Source of the DNA: Pseudonocardia sp. C8
GTDB taxonomy: Bacteria; Actinomycetota; Actinomycetes; Mycobacteriales; Pseudonocardiaceae
Assembly: GCF_014267175.1 (NCBI RefSeq)
Contig: NZ_JACMTR010000002.1
Location: 1,004,001 to 1,068,000 of the forward strand
Reading direction: 5' to 3'
DNA: 64,000 nt
Positions 1-12,942 of the stretch are shown piece by piece (positions within the stretch are counted from its first letter, which is position 1; each line of letters starts with the position of its first letter). Below the pieces are notes generated by a model. That model was given only the letters and a program-made list of their open reading frames with translations. It made no database searches and had not been told where the DNA came from. Made by a program: the position numbers and the translations under genes.

Positions 1-786
1 CTGAACCAGGACGTCGCGTTCGAGCGCAACATCGGTGTCTTCTTCGACTGGGTCGCCAAGAACGACGCCACCTACCACCTCGGCACCAGCGGCGACGCCG
101 TCGAGCAGCGCTTCTACGCCCTCTACGAGCAGTTCCGGAAGGCTCCCGCCGGCGGGAAGATCGGCTCGGCGGAGTGGACCGACATCTTCCTGCGCGCGGG
201 CTACAACGTCGGCGAGTACGGCAGCGTCGCCGAGGCGTTCGTCGCCGGTGCGCGGGGCGACGCGGCCGCGCTCAAGGCCGCGTTCGACCGGGCCGGGTCG
301 CCGACCGACGACAACAACTACGCCGTCTACCTCGCCACCCAGTGCACCGACGCGCCGTTCCCGCAGGACTGGGCGACCTGGAAGCGCGACCACACCGCGA
401 TCGACCGGACGGCACCGTTCGAGACCTGGGGCAACGCCTGGTACAACGCGCCCTGCCTGAACTGGCCGGTGCCGCCGGGGCCCGCGCCGGTCGTCTCCGG
501 CGCGCTGCGGACGGGCCCGCTGCTCATCTCCGAGACCTTCGACGGCGCCACCCCGTACGAGGGCGCGCTGCAGGCCCGCCGGACGTTCCCCGGCTCCGCG
601 CTGATCGAGGGGCTGGGCGGGCACACCCACTCGGCCTCGCTGTCCGGGGTGGCGTGCGTGGACGACACGGTGGCCGACTACCTGCTCACCGGGGCGCTGC
701 CGAAACGGGTCGGCGGGGACCGCTCGGACGTGCAGTGCCCGGCCGTGCCGCCGCCGGACCCGGGGGCGCCGACCGGCGCGGGGTGA
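1..786 (+). CDS. Alpha/beta hydrolase with TAP-like C-terminal domain (partial, 5' end missing)
   Basis: The reading frame is open from the window's first base to the stop at 784-786, so only the last 261 residues are seen. It resembles the C-terminal half of actinobacterial secreted tripeptidyl aminopeptidase (TAP/SlpD-like) hydrolases. The last 100 residues contain an Asp in FDGATPYEGA and a His in GGHTHS, placed as the Asp and His of the catalytic triad. The nucleophile serine elbow should lie upstream of the window. Paired cysteines (ATQC, APCL, VACV) suit an exported protein. The end is Pro/Gly-rich. The gene converges on boxB with 57 bp between them and probably has no functional link to it. 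Family assignment is fairly sure; the substrate is unknown. Confidence 0.75.
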   Translation: MNQDVAFERNIGVFFDWVAKNDATYHLGTSGDAVEQRFYALYEQFRKAPAGGKIGSAEWTDIFLRAGYNVGEYGSVAEAFVAGARGDAAALKAAFDRAGSPTDDNNYAVYLATQCTDAPFPQDWATWKRDHTAIDRTAPFETWGNAWYNAPCLNWPVPPGPAPVVSGALRTGPLLISETFDGATPYEGALQARRTFPGSALIEGLGGHTHSASLSGVACVDDTVADYLLTGALPKRVGGDRSDVQCPAVPPPDPGAPTGAG

Positions 787-843
787 GGGCCACGCCGGCC
801 CGGCGGCCCGCCGCCCGGCACCACCTGCGGGGCAACCGGCTCG

Positions 844-2256
844 TCAGGCGAAGTGCACGTACTCGTAGTCGAAGGGCTTGCCGTTGATGCCGTTGGTGGG
901 CGGCGCGATCCACCCGGCGATCTTGCCCGGCTCGTAGACCGGGTGCATGAGGCTCTGGATGAACGTCCGGTCCGCGGCCGAGGGCAGCCAGCCGTCGCGG
1001 CGCGCCTCCCAGACGTCCGGGCCGACGAGATCGCCCTTGGGCGTCACGTGGTGACCGGAGAACAGCCCGACCTCGCGGTTGAACCCGACGTGCGGCAGGT
1101 AGAGCCGCTCGTCGAAGCCGTTCTTCTCCAGGATCCGGTTCCAGCGCTTCAGTCCCGACTGGCAGTCCTTCACGTACTCGTTGCGCAGGTCCAGGTTCAG
1201 CGCGAGCAGCGCCGGGACCTCGTCGGTGACCACCTCGCCGTCGCGGACCTGCTCCATGGCGTAGCCGTCCTCGGTGAGCACGTGGTCGTCGCGGCGGCGT
1301 TCCTCCTGCCAGCGCCCCTTCAGGCCGGCGGTGAAGTAGTTGGCCGCGTTCGTCGACTGCTCGGAGCCGAACAGGTCCAGCGACACCGAGTAGTGGAAGT
1401 TGATGTAGCGCTGGATCACGTCCAGCGGGACGCCGCCGTGCGGTCCGACCTCGGCGGTGTCGTGGGAGTGCATCAGCTCGCAGGTCCGCTGCACGACGCG
1501 GTCGATGCCGGTGGTGCCCACGAACATGTGGTGGGCCTCCTCCTTCAACATGAACTCGCAGGTGCGCGAGAGCGGGTCGAAGGCGGACTCCTTCAGCGTG
1601 CCGAGCTGGTACTTCCCGTCCCGGTCGGTGAAGTAGGTGAACATGTAGAAGCTCAGCCAGTCCGGGGTCTCCTCGTTGAACGCCCCGAGGATCCGGGGTG
1701 AGTCGAGGTCGCCGGAGTTGCGCTGCAGCAGCGCCTCGGCCTCCTCGCGGCCGTTGCGGCCGAAGTAGGCGTGCAGCAGGTACACCATCGCCCAGAGGTG
1801 GCGGCCCTCCTCGACGTTGACCTGGAACAGGTTGCGCAGGTCGTAGAGGCTGGGTGCGGTCTCGCCGAGCCGGCGCTGCTGCTCCACCGACGCCGGCTCG
1901 GTGTCACCCTGGATGACGATGAGCCGCTGCAGGTCGGCGCGGTACTCGCCGGGCACCTGCTGCCACACGGGCTCGCCGCGGTTCTCGCCGAACGCGATCC
2001 GCCGGTCGTCGCCCCGCTCGGCGAGGAACACGCCCCAGCGGTACTCCTCCATGGCGACGTGCCCGAACTGCGCCCAGCCCTCCTTGCCGACGTCGACGGC
2101 GGTGCGCAGGTAGACGTCCTGGGTCGGCACGGCCGGCCCCATCGTCTTCCACCAGTTCAGGAAGTTCGGCTGCCACGACTCCAGCGCACGCTGCAGCTTC
2201 CGGTCGCCCGCGAGGTCGACGTTGTTCGGGATCTTCTCGGAGTAGTCGATCGACAT
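844..2256 (-). CDS. boxB: Benzoyl-CoA 2,3-epoxidase, oxygenase subunit BoxB
   Basis: The 470-residue protein matches BoxB, the diiron oxygenase that epoxidises the ring of benzoyl-CoA in the aerobic box pathway. Carboxylate/histidine helix motifs visible include EEGRHLW and LKEEAHHMFVG, which supply iron ligands in this ferritin-like family. The ATG start lies 3 bases after the boxC stop, so the two are almost certainly cotranscribed and translationally coupled. BoxB needs electrons from the reductase BoxA; no boxA is present in this window. It is the last gene of a leftward operon that starts with benzoate-CoA ligase. Length and motifs are normal for the family. Confidence 0.95.
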   Translation of the reverse strand: MSIDYSEKIPNNVDLAGDRKLQRALESWQPNFLNWWKTMGPAVPTQDVYLRTAVDVGKEGWAQFGHVAMEEYRWGVFLAERGDDRRIAFGENRGEPVWQQVPGEYRADLQRLIVIQGDTEPASVEQQRRLGETAPSLYDLRNLFQVNVEEGRHLWAMVYLLHAYFGRNGREEAEALLQRNSGDLDSPRILGAFNEETPDWLSFYMFTYFTDRDGKYQLGTLKESAFDPLSRTCEFMLKEEAHHMFVGTTGIDRVVQRTCELMHSHDTAEVGPHGGVPLDVIQRYINFHYSVSLDLFGSEQSTNAANYFTAGLKGRWQEERRRDDHVLTEDGYAMEQVRDGEVVTDEVPALLALNLDLRNEYVKDCQSGLKRWNRILEKNGFDERLYLPHVGFNREVGLFSGHHVTPKGDLVGPDVWEARRDGWLPSAADRTFIQSLMHPVYEPGKIAGWIAPPTNGINGKPFDYEYVHFA

Positions 2257-2259
2257 GGT

Positions 2260-3969
2260 TCACACCCGCCTGCGGTCGAAATCGGCCCTGCGGCCCGTGC
2301 CGTACTTGCGCAGCGCACCCTCCGGCCCGGAGGCGTTCGGGCGCACGAAGATCCAGTTCTGCCACGCGGTGAGCCGGCCGAAGATGCGGCTCTCCATCGT
2401 CTCCGGCCCGACGAACCGGTGGTTGGCCTCCATCCCGGTCAGCGCGTCCGGGGACATCGACGCCCGCTCCTCGAGCATGATCCGGACCTCGTCGTCCCAG
2501 TCGATGTCGTCCGGGGCGTCGGTGACCAGGCCCAGCTCCAGCGCGTCGCGCGCGGTGATCCGGCGCCCGGTCTCCTGCCGGAGCTTGGCGACGTGGTCGT
2601 CGTCGCCGTGGAACCGCGACGCCAGCCGGGTGACGCCGTTGCCCATGGGGAACGCCCCGAAGTTCGACGCCGTCAGCATGATCTGGGCCTCGTCGCCCTG
2701 CTCGGAGTCGTCCTCGTCGAGCGTGCCGTCGAGCATGTACTGCCGGTCGCAGGCCAGCGCCAGCTCCAGCAGCGCCCCCGCGAAGCACGACCCGGGCTCG
2801 ATCAGCGCGATGAGCGACCGGGAGGTGACGTCGAGCCGCTTGAGGGTCCGCTTGAAGTAGTGCCGGATCTCGCCCGCCAGCCAGTCCGACGACGAGCGCT
2901 GCTCGATGAGGTGCTCGAAGGCCAGCGCGTCCTCGACGTCGCCGCGGGTGCGGATCACCCACGTGCCCAGCTCCTGCTCGTTGCTGCGCAGCCGCAGGAT
3001 CAGGTCGTCGAGCTCGCGGGTCATGGCCAGCGGCCAGAAGTCCGCGCCGAGCTCGCGCACCCGCTCGATGCTGGTGGGGACGCCGCCGTCCGGGCCGTCG
3101 ACGGTGATCTCCACCAAGCCGCGGTCGCGGTCGAACGCGGCCCGGACGTGCCGGTAGGTGATGCCGTCGGCGGTCTCGGTGCGGTCCAGCGGGGGCAGCG
3201 CGATGCCGTCGCCGCCGGGCAGCCGGCGGGACTCCGCCGCGGCGGCGGTGGCCCGCTCGCGCACGGTCTCGTCCCACCGGCGCTTGGGGATCACCTCGTC
3301 GACGAGCCGCCACTCGACGGCCTGCCGGCCGCCGATGCCCTCGGGCTTGGTGGCGAACACGTCGGCGCGGTCCTTGCGGACGCGGCGCTTGTCGGTGACC
3401 CGGGTCAGCCCGCCGGTGCCGGGGAGCACCCCGAGCAGCGGGACCTCGGGCAGCGCGACCGTCGACGAGTTGTCGTCGATCAGCAGGATCTGCTCGCAGG
3501 CCAGCGCGAGCTCGTAGCCACCGCCGGCCGCGGTGCCGTTGACCGCGGCGATCCAGGTCTGGCCGGAGTGCGCGGTCGCGTCCTCGATGCCGTTGCGGGT
3601 CTCGTTGGTGAACTTGCAGAAGTTCACCTTCCACGGGTGCGGCGACCCGGCGAGCATCCGGATGTTCGCGCCCGCGCAGAAGTTCCGGTCGGTGGCGCTG
3701 GTCAGGACGACGGCCTTCACCCCGGGGTGGCAGAAGCGCAGCCGCTGGGTGATGTCGTACAGCTCGATGTCGACGCCCAGGTCGTAGCTGTTCATCTTCA
3801 GCTCGTAGCCGGGGACGAGGCCGCCGTCGGGGTCGACGTCGAGGATCACCCACGCGACCGCCGGGTCGTCGGCGTCGATCTCCAGCCGCCAGTGCCGGTA
3901 CGCCGCGGGATCCCGGTCGTAGTCGACGGCCGGGGACTCGCCGTCGGTGGTGGGGCCGGCATCGGTCAT
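2260..3969 (-). CDS. boxC: 2,3-epoxybenzoyl-CoA dihydrolase BoxC
   Basis: The 569-residue protein is BoxC, which opens the epoxide of 2,3-epoxybenzoyl-CoA and releases formate, giving 3,4-dehydroadipyl-CoA semialdehyde. It is a double enoyl-CoA hydratase/isomerase fold. The N-terminal half has the crotonase signatures SATDRNFCAGANIRML and AAVNGTAAGGGYELALACE; the second half carries EPGSCFAGALLELALACD. Length is typical of BoxC. The ATG follows a good GGAGG ribosome site. It is third in the operon bclA-GNAT-boxC-boxB. The aldehyde dehydrogenase BoxD expected for the next step is not in this window. Confidence 0.95.
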   Translation of the reverse strand: MTDAGPTTDGESPAVDYDRDPAAYRHWRLEIDADDPAVAWVILDVDPDGGLVPGYELKMNSYDLGVDIELYDITQRLRFCHPGVKAVVLTSATDRNFCAGANIRMLAGSPHPWKVNFCKFTNETRNGIEDATAHSGQTWIAAVNGTAAGGGYELALACEQILLIDDNSSTVALPEVPLLGVLPGTGGLTRVTDKRRVRKDRADVFATKPEGIGGRQAVEWRLVDEVIPKRRWDETVRERATAAAAESRRLPGGDGIALPPLDRTETADGITYRHVRAAFDRDRGLVEITVDGPDGGVPTSIERVRELGADFWPLAMTRELDDLILRLRSNEQELGTWVIRTRGDVEDALAFEHLIEQRSSSDWLAGEIRHYFKRTLKRLDVTSRSLIALIEPGSCFAGALLELALACDRQYMLDGTLDEDDSEQGDEAQIMLTASNFGAFPMGNGVTRLASRFHGDDDHVAKLRQETGRRITARDALELGLVTDAPDDIDWDDEVRIMLEERASMSPDALTGMEANHRFVGPETMESRIFGRLTAWQNWIFVRPNASGPEGALRKYGTGRRADFDRRRV

Positions 3970-4048
3970 GGGGACGGTGCCTCCTCGCGTCGTCGCGTAC
4001 CCAACAGGCTACAGCAAGGCGACGGAGCGATGGAAGATTGTGGAGTGT

Positions 4049-4486
4049 TCAGTCCGGGGTGACCGCCACGCGGACCTGCTTGCGCAGCTCGCCGACGTCG
4101 TTCCGGACGAACCCGTGCGCGGCGAGCCACCCGGTGACCTGCTCGGGATCCGGGTGGTCGTGCGGGACGACGTTGTAGATGTAGTTCAGCCCGCGCCGGC
4201 CGGCCTCGGCCTCCAGCCGGGCCAGCACGAACGAGCCGACGCCGGTGCGCTGCGCGTCCGGCCGGACCAGGACGAGGATCTCCGCGTCGCCCCAGGAGTC
4301 GTCGAGCCGGCCGTAGGCGACGGTCTCCCCGGCGCCGTCGTCGACCCGCCACCACTCGTCGCCCAGCGCGTCCCCGGCCGCGGGCCTGCCCAGGCCGAAC
4401 AGGGCCGGGTCCAGGCCGTCCAGCACCCGCTGCTTCCGGTCGTCCCACCTCGCGGGGGTCTCCGGGATCCATTCCCACGTATCCAC
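4049..4486 (-). CDS. GNAT-family N-acetyltransferase inside the box operon
   Basis: A 145-residue protein with the GNAT acetyl-CoA-binding region: a beta strand ILVLVRPDAQ followed by RTGVGSFVLARLEAEA (motif A, R/Q-x-x-G-x-G/A form), then GRRGLNYIYN. The GTG at 4486 was chosen because a perfect GAGGAGG lies 5 bases upstream; the frame stays open further upstream without such a site. It sits between benzoate-CoA ligase and boxC on the same strand with short gaps of 79 and 112 bp, so it is probably cotranscribed. GNAT proteins are not among the usual box enzymes. Its substrate cannot be read from the sequence. Confidence 0.8.
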   Translation of the reverse strand: MDTWEWIPETPARWDDRKQRVLDGLDPALFGLGRPAAGDALGDEWWRVDDGAGETVAYGRLDDSWGDAEILVLVRPDAQRTGVGSFVLARLEAEAGRRGLNYIYNVVPHDHPDPEQVTGWLAAHGFVRNDVGELRKQVRVAVTPD

Positions 4487-4598
4487 GCCGGCCTCCTCGC
4501 CGTCGGGTGACAGGTGACGCCCGCGAGTCAACCGCGCCCGGCGGCTGCGGCCAAGGTCGTCGCCGGCACGGCACCCGGCGGGTACCCGGACGAGCCCG

Positions 4599-6248
4599 TC
4601 AGACCACCGACTCCGGTTCCACCGGCCGCCCGGTGACCGCCGGGTCGGCGGCGGCGCGTTCCCGCAACCGGTAGCGCTGGATCTTCCCGGTCGGGGTCTT
4701 CGGCAGCTCGTCGACGGTCACGACGACCCGGGGCCGCTTGAACGCCGCCAGCCCGTCCCGGCAGAACGCGATCAGCTCGTCCGCCGACGGCGCGGAACCG
4801 GGGTCGCGGGGGACGACGAACGCGACCGGCCGGTCCAGGCCGTCGGCGTCCGGGACGCCGACCACGACCGCCTCGGCCAGGCCGGGATGCTCCAGCAGCC
4901 GGCCCTCCACCTCGCCCGGCGACACCCAGATCCCGCCCACCTTGAGCACGTCGTCGGCGCGGCCGAGGCAGGACCAGGACCCGTCGGCGTTGCGGACGTA
5001 CTGGTCGCCGGTGCGCATCCAGCGGCCCTGGAAGACGAGCCGGTTGACCTCGGTGCGGCACCAGTAGCCGGTGCAGATCGAATCGCCCGCGACGTAGAGC
5101 ATGCCCTGCTCGCCGGCCTCGGTGATCACGCTGCCGTCCGGGCGGCGCAGCTCGACCTCGTAGCCGGGCACCGGGAACCCGGAGCTGCCCGGCACGACCT
5201 CGCCGGGCCGGTTGGAGATGAAGATGTGCAGGGCCTCGGTGGAGCCGATGCCGTCGAGCACCTCGAAGCCGTAGCGCTCGCGCACGCCGTGGAACATCCG
5301 CGCCGGCAGCGCCTCGCCCGCCGACACGCCCCGGCGCACGGTGCCGAACCGCTCCCGCGGCAGCTCCGCGCCCAGCATCGGCCCCCAGAAGCTGGGGACG
5401 GCGAAGAACAGCGTGGCGCCGTGCTCGGCCGCCAGCCGGGAGTACCGGTCCGGGTCCGGGCGGGACGGCTCGAGCACCGCGCACGCGCCCACCGACAGCG
5501 GGAAGAACATCGAGTTCCCGATGCCGTAGGCGAAGAAGAGCTTCGCCACCGACAGGCAGACGTCGTCGGCGCGGATGCCGAGGACCTGCTGCCCGTAGGT
5601 CTCGCACACGTACCGGATGTCGCTGTGCCGGTGCATCGCGCCCTTGGGCTTGCCGGTGGTGCCCGAGGTGTAGAGCCACAGCGCCTGCGACTCCGACCAG
5701 GTCGGCGCCGGCTCGGGCATCGGCTCGCCACCGGCGAGGAGCTCGACCCAGGTCAGGGACGTGGTTCCGGTGTCGAGCGGGGTGTCGCCGGTGAGCACGA
5801 CCCGTTCGACGTCCGGTGCCCCGGCGACCGCCTCGGCGAGCTGCGGGGCGAACGCCGCGCCGCCGACCACCGTGGTGGCGCGCGAGTCCCGCACGAGGAC
5901 GGCCAGCTCGCGGCCGGTCAGCATGGTCGAGCCCGGGACGGCGACCGCACCGGCCCACATCGCCCCGAGGATCGCCGTGAACAGGTCGAGGTCGTCGGCC
6001 ATCACCAGCAGCACCCGCTGCTCGGGGCGGACCCCGGCCGCACGCAGCGCACCCGCGACCGCGCGGACCCGGTCGGTCAGCTCGGCATAGGTGAGGGTGC
6101 CGCCGGGGGAGCGGACCGCGGTGCGCCCGCCGTCACCGGCCGCGACCCGGGCGGCGGTGAGGTAGGCGGCCGCGTTGAACGGCTCCGGCGATCCGGGCGG
6201 CGCGGCGGCGGGACGGACGGGCTCGTCGGCGGTGACGACGTCGGCCAT
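4599..6248 (-). CDS. bclA: Benzoate-CoA ligase (AMP-forming)
   Basis: The 549-residue ANL-superfamily enzyme activates benzoate to benzoyl-CoA, the entry step of the box pathway. The AMP-binding signature LYTSGTTGKPKGAMH is intact and is followed by the benzoate-CoA ligase-like stretch AKLFFAYGIGNSMFFPLS. Hinge motif GRADDVLKVGG and the catalytic lysine in LPKTPTGKIQRYRLR are present. The ATG at 6248 was preferred over one 45 bases upstream because AGGAG lies about 9 bases before it. The gene heads the leftward box operon; a promoter-like pair of hexamers lies just upstream. A close aryl-CoA substrate such as a substituted benzoate is possible. Confidence 0.9.
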   Translation of the reverse strand: MADVVTADEPVRPAAAPPGSPEPFNAAAYLTAARVAAGDGGRTAVRSPGGTLTYAELTDRVRAVAGALRAAGVRPEQRVLLVMADDLDLFTAILGAMWAGAVAVPGSTMLTGRELAVLVRDSRATTVVGGAAFAPQLAEAVAGAPDVERVVLTGDTPLDTGTTSLTWVELLAGGEPMPEPAPTWSESQALWLYTSGTTGKPKGAMHRHSDIRYVCETYGQQVLGIRADDVCLSVAKLFFAYGIGNSMFFPLSVGACAVLEPSRPDPDRYSRLAAEHGATLFFAVPSFWGPMLGAELPRERFGTVRRGVSAGEALPARMFHGVRERYGFEVLDGIGSTEALHIFISNRPGEVVPGSSGFPVPGYEVELRRPDGSVITEAGEQGMLYVAGDSICTGYWCRTEVNRLVFQGRWMRTGDQYVRNADGSWSCLGRADDVLKVGGIWVSPGEVEGRLLEHPGLAEAVVVGVPDADGLDRPVAFVVPRDPGSAPSADELIAFCRDGLAAFKRPRVVVTVDELPKTPTGKIQRYRLRERAAADPAVTGRPVEPESVV

Positions 6249-6282
6249 GGTGGGCGGCTCCTGTGCCGGTTCGGGGTCTGTG

Positions 6283-6310
6283 ATGCTACGCACATCCGAC
6301 GTGTCGTCAA
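6283..6310 (-). promoter_or_regulatory. Putative promoter of the box operon
   Basis: Read on the minus strand, TTGACG (6310-6305) and TAGCAT (6288-6283) are spaced by 16 bases. The expected transcript start, near 6276, is about 28 bases before the ligase ATG. Both hexamers are close to the housekeeping consensus, unusual in such GC-rich DNA. Assignment is by pattern only. Confidence 0.5.
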
Positions 6311-6330
6311 CGGGTTGTAGATCAACGGGT
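6307..6330. promoter_or_regulatory. Direct repeat overlapping the -35 box (possible operator)
   Basis: TCAACGGGT occurs at 6307-6315 and again at 6322-6330, a 15-base spacing. The first copy covers part of the -35 hexamer of the putative box promoter. The intergenic region is shared with the divergent PIG-L gene, so a bound regulator could affect either. No regulator gene is adjacent. Confidence 0.35.
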
Positions 6331-6388
6331 CGTCGATCTCCGCGGCCCTCCGCCGGGGCGGCCGGGGCGCTGCGTAGGCTGCGCGGGC

Positions 6389-7195
6389 GTGGGGACCCTC
6401 GTCAGCTTCCACGCCCATCCCGACGACGAGTCGATCGGCACCGCCGGCACGCTCGCGAAGGCCGCCGCCCTCGGACACCGGGTCGTGCTCGTCTTCGCCA
6501 CCCGCGGTGAGCTCGGCGCGCCGGTGCCGGGCGTCCTCGCCGACGGCGAGGACCTCTCGGTGCGCCGCTCCGCGGAGTGCTACGCGTCGGCGAAGGAGCT
6601 CGGGGTCGCCCGCGTCGAGTTCCTCGGCTACGTCGACTCGGGGATGAAGGGCGAACCGTCCAACGACGCGCCGTACTGCTTCTGGCAGGCCCCGGTCGAG
6701 CACGCCGCCAAGCGGCTCGCGCTGCTCCTCGAGGAGGAGGAGGCCGACGTCCTCACCACCTACGACGACATCGGCGGCTACGGCCACCCCGACCACATCC
6801 AGGTCCACCGGGTCGGCGCCCGCGCCGGGGAGCTGGCCGGCGTCCCGGTCGTCGCGCAGAACACCACCAACCGGGACTGGCTGCTGCGCGGCTGGCGCGG
6901 GTTGCAGAAGGAACGCGGCACCGATTGGGAGCCCCCGGAGCTCCCCGACGACGGCTCGTTCGGCAAGCCCGAGTCGGAGATCACCCACCGGGTCGAGGCC
7001 GTCGAGTTCGCCGAGGCGAAGCGGGCGTCGATGCGGGCGCACGCCAGCCAGATGGGCCCGGACCACTTCATGCTGACGATGCCCGATCCGGTGTTCGCGA
7101 TGGGCCTGGGCACCGAGTTCTACATCGTCGAGGCGCAGCCGAACCCGGCCTCGGCCCCCGATGTCTGGACGGACGTGTTCGAGCCGCTGCGCTAG
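6389..7195 (+). CDS. PIG-L family LmbE-like deacetylase
   Basis: A 268-residue protein of the zinc-dependent PIG-L/LmbE family, which removes acetyl groups from N-acetylglucosamine-type substrates (MshB and Mca of mycothiol metabolism belong here). The metal-binding and catalytic motif AHPDDES is at the N terminus (residues about 9-15) and the third ligand is in GYGHPDHIQVHR. The GTG start puts the first strand (TLVSFHAHPDD) in the usual position. Length is close to MshB and Mca, but identity to either cannot be decided by eye. It is divergent from the box operon and converges on an acyltransferase gene with overlapping stop codons. Confidence 0.85.
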   Translation: MGTLVSFHAHPDDESIGTAGTLAKAAALGHRVVLVFATRGELGAPVPGVLADGEDLSVRRSAECYASAKELGVARVEFLGYVDSGMKGEPSNDAPYCFWQAPVEHAAKRLALLLEEEEADVLTTYDDIGGYGHPDHIQVHRVGARAGELAGVPVVAQNTTNRDWLLRGWRGLQKERGTDWEPPELPDDGSFGKPESEITHRVEAVEFAEAKRASMRAHASQMGPDHFMLTMPDPVFAMGLGTEFYIVEAQPNPASAPDVWTDVFEPLR

Positions 7196-8346
7196 GCGTT
7201 CACGCGTTCCCGGGTGTCCCGCGCCGCCGCCCACCGGTCCCAGGTGCGCATCAGCGCCGCGTGGGCCGGCCGCTCGACGCAGCGGGTGAGCAGCCAGCCC
7301 AGCAGCACCGCCGTCGCGAGCATCGCGGTGCACTGCACCAGCGGGCCGGCGCCGGCGTCCTGCAGCCTGCGCATCAGCACGTACCCCGCGGTCTGGTGCA
7401 TGAGGTAGACGCCGTAGGAGATGCCGGCCAGCCACCGGAACGCGGCCGCGAGCGGGGCCGGGGTCCACGCGCCCGGCCGGGGCAGCCGGGCGACCAGCGC
7501 GACCAGGGCGATCCCGGCGCACACCATGGCCACGGCCGCCAGGTCGACGTGGTCGCGGTCGAGCCACACCACGCCGTCCGGGCCGGGGACGAAGGCGTGC
7601 AGCCACTGGGCGATCCCGCACATCCCGAGGAGCGCGATCGCGTGCGCGGTGCGCGTCCGGCCGGTCGACCACAGCCAGATGACGATCCCGGCGACGAACA
7701 GGTGCAGCCGGTGGAACCCGAAGCCGTCGATGACCATGCGGTACCACTCGGGGGGTTCGGCGGGGTCGCCCGGGCGCGCCCGCAGCGGCCAGAGCAGGAG
7801 CGGGACCAGCACCATCGCCCACAGCAGCACCCGCAGCCGCCGTCCGGAACCCCAGCGGGTCGTGCTGAGCACGGCCGCCGCGGTGAACGCCATCAGCTGC
7901 AGCGGCAGCGTCCAGAAGGCCGGGTCCAGCCACGGGAACCGCACGGTGTCCCAGTTCCCGAGCATCAGCCAGTTGATCCACAGCTCTCGGGACGGCGGCG
8001 TCCCCCACTCGGCGGGGGCGCCGAGCCGCAGCACCGTCCAGGCGACCGGGACCGCGACCAGGAACGCGGGCAGTAGGCGGCAGACCCGTCCCCACCAGTA
8101 GCGGCCGGGGGAGTGCCGGCCCAGGGTGGCGCAGGCGAAGTACGCCGAGATCACCAGCAGCAGGCTCGCGCCGACCTGGTGGTCGAACGAGTACCGGCGG
8201 GGGAGCAGCTCCGGATGCAGCACCGGCCCGAGGTAGGTGGCGTGGTAGAGCACGACGAGCAGGACGAACCCGCTGCGCAGCACGTCCCAGCCGGGCTCCC
8301 GCCTCCGGGAACCGGGCCGACCGCGGTCCGGAGTCGGTGCGACCAC
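7192..8346 (-). CDS. Membrane acyltransferase, family 3 (OafA/YrhL-like)
   Basis: About 384 residues with roughly ten hydrophobic segments, typical of acyltransferase-3 membrane proteins that O-acylate sugars of the envelope or of secreted molecules. The first membrane segment carries [12 protein letters not shown], holding the conserved His after the first strand. The chosen start is the GTG at 8346, about twenty residues before the first membrane segment; an open frame continues upstream to 8517 but reads like non-coding Arg/Pro sequence. The stop codon overlaps the stop of the convergent PIG-L gene. The acceptor is unknown. Confidence 0.8.
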   Translation of the reverse strand: MVAPTPDRGRPGSRRREPGWDVLRSGFVLLVVLYHATYLGPVLHPELLPRRYSFDHQVGASLLLVISAYFACATLGRHSPGRYWWGRVCRLLPAFLVAVPVAWTVLRLGAPAEWGTPPSRELWINWLMLGNWDTVRFPWLDPAFWTLPLQLMAFTAAAVLSTTRWGSGRRLRVLLWAMVLVPLLLWPLRARPGDPAEPPEWYRMVIDGFGFHRLHLFVAGIVIWLWSTGRTRTAHAIALLGMCGIAQWLHAFVPGPDGVVWLDRDHVDLAAVAMVCAGIALVALVARLPRPGAWTPAPLAAAFRWLAGISYGVYLMHQTAGYVLMRRLQDAGAGPLVQCTAMLATAVLLGWLLTRCVERPAHAALMRTWDRWAAARDTRERVNA

Positions 8347-8618
8347 GCCGCCACGGTAGGCAGCCGCTCGGTACCGCCGTCCGGCGGACCCCGCGCGCGG
8401 CGCCGGGCGGCTGTGGTAGCGGCCGAAGGCGGCCCTGGGTGCGAGACCGGGGGGTGTTCGTTCTACCCTCCGTAGAGCACAATCGACGGGCGGCGCGCGC
8501 CCGGTCCGGAGCCCCACGGCGGATCTTCCGGCCCGGACGGGTGCCGTTCGCCGGTCGGGAAGTAGAGTCCACCCGTCCGCGAGGACGTGCTCAGGTCAGG
8601 CAAGTGCATGGAGGCCCA

Positions 8619-12353
<3,735 letters not shown>

Positions 12354-12442
12354 CGGGTCGAGATTCGCGATCGCGAACGCCCGACCGGCCCGTCCCCGCG
12401 GAACCGGCCCGGTCCGGTGGGGTACGCACCCATCCTGGCCCG

Positions 12443-12856
12443 ATGACGACACCCCACATCAGCGAGCTACCCGCCCTGCGCACCGCCGCGGACGTGCACG
12501 AGCGCGTGACCATGCTGGTCGGCGCCGCGACCACCGACCGGCAGCTGTGGATCATGTTCGTGGACGGCGACGGCGTCCAGGCACCGGTGATCGTGCCGAT
12601 CACGGAGATGCCGGCCGAACCGGGTCCGGAGACCGCCGAGCGGCTGGCGGAGGTCCTCGGCGGCCTGCGCGCGCAGCTGGCCACCGATCAGGGACCGGGC
12701 GCGGTGGTCCTGACCTGGGAACGCCTGGGGCCGGACCGGCCGCTGCCGGCGGACCGGGCCTGGGCCCGGGCACTGGCCGACGCCTGCGCGGCGAGCGGGA
12801 TCCCGGGTCGCGGCACGTTCCTCAGCACCCCCGGCGGGATCACCGCCCTGGCGTGA
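12443..12856 (+). CDS. Hypothetical protein, small acidic
   Basis: A 137-residue protein I do not recognise. It has an alpha/beta pattern: a helix-rich start, a strand pair LWIMFVDGDGVQAPVIVPI, then an acidic helix (ETAERLAEVLGGLRAQL) and a strand AVVLTWERLG. There is no signal peptide, membrane segment or cysteine pair. Similar short proteins about handling a numeric or metal-independent binding task are common in actinobacteria, but no function can be given. The ATG has no clear ribosome site, so translation may be leaderless. It lies alone between the serB operon and the phased repeat array. Confidence 0.65.
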   Translation: MTTPHISELPALRTAADVHERVTMLVGAATTDRQLWIMFVDGDGVQAPVIVPITEMPAEPGPETAERLAEVLGGLRAQLATDQGPGAVVLTWERLGPDRPLPADRAWARALADACAASGIPGRGTFLSTPGGITALA

Positions 12857-12942
12857 CGTCCGCGCCCGGATCGGGCAGCACGATGTCGCCCTGCTTCGTG
12901 CTCGGGGCGAGAACGTGCGGCCCACGGCCAGGTGGGGGGGTC

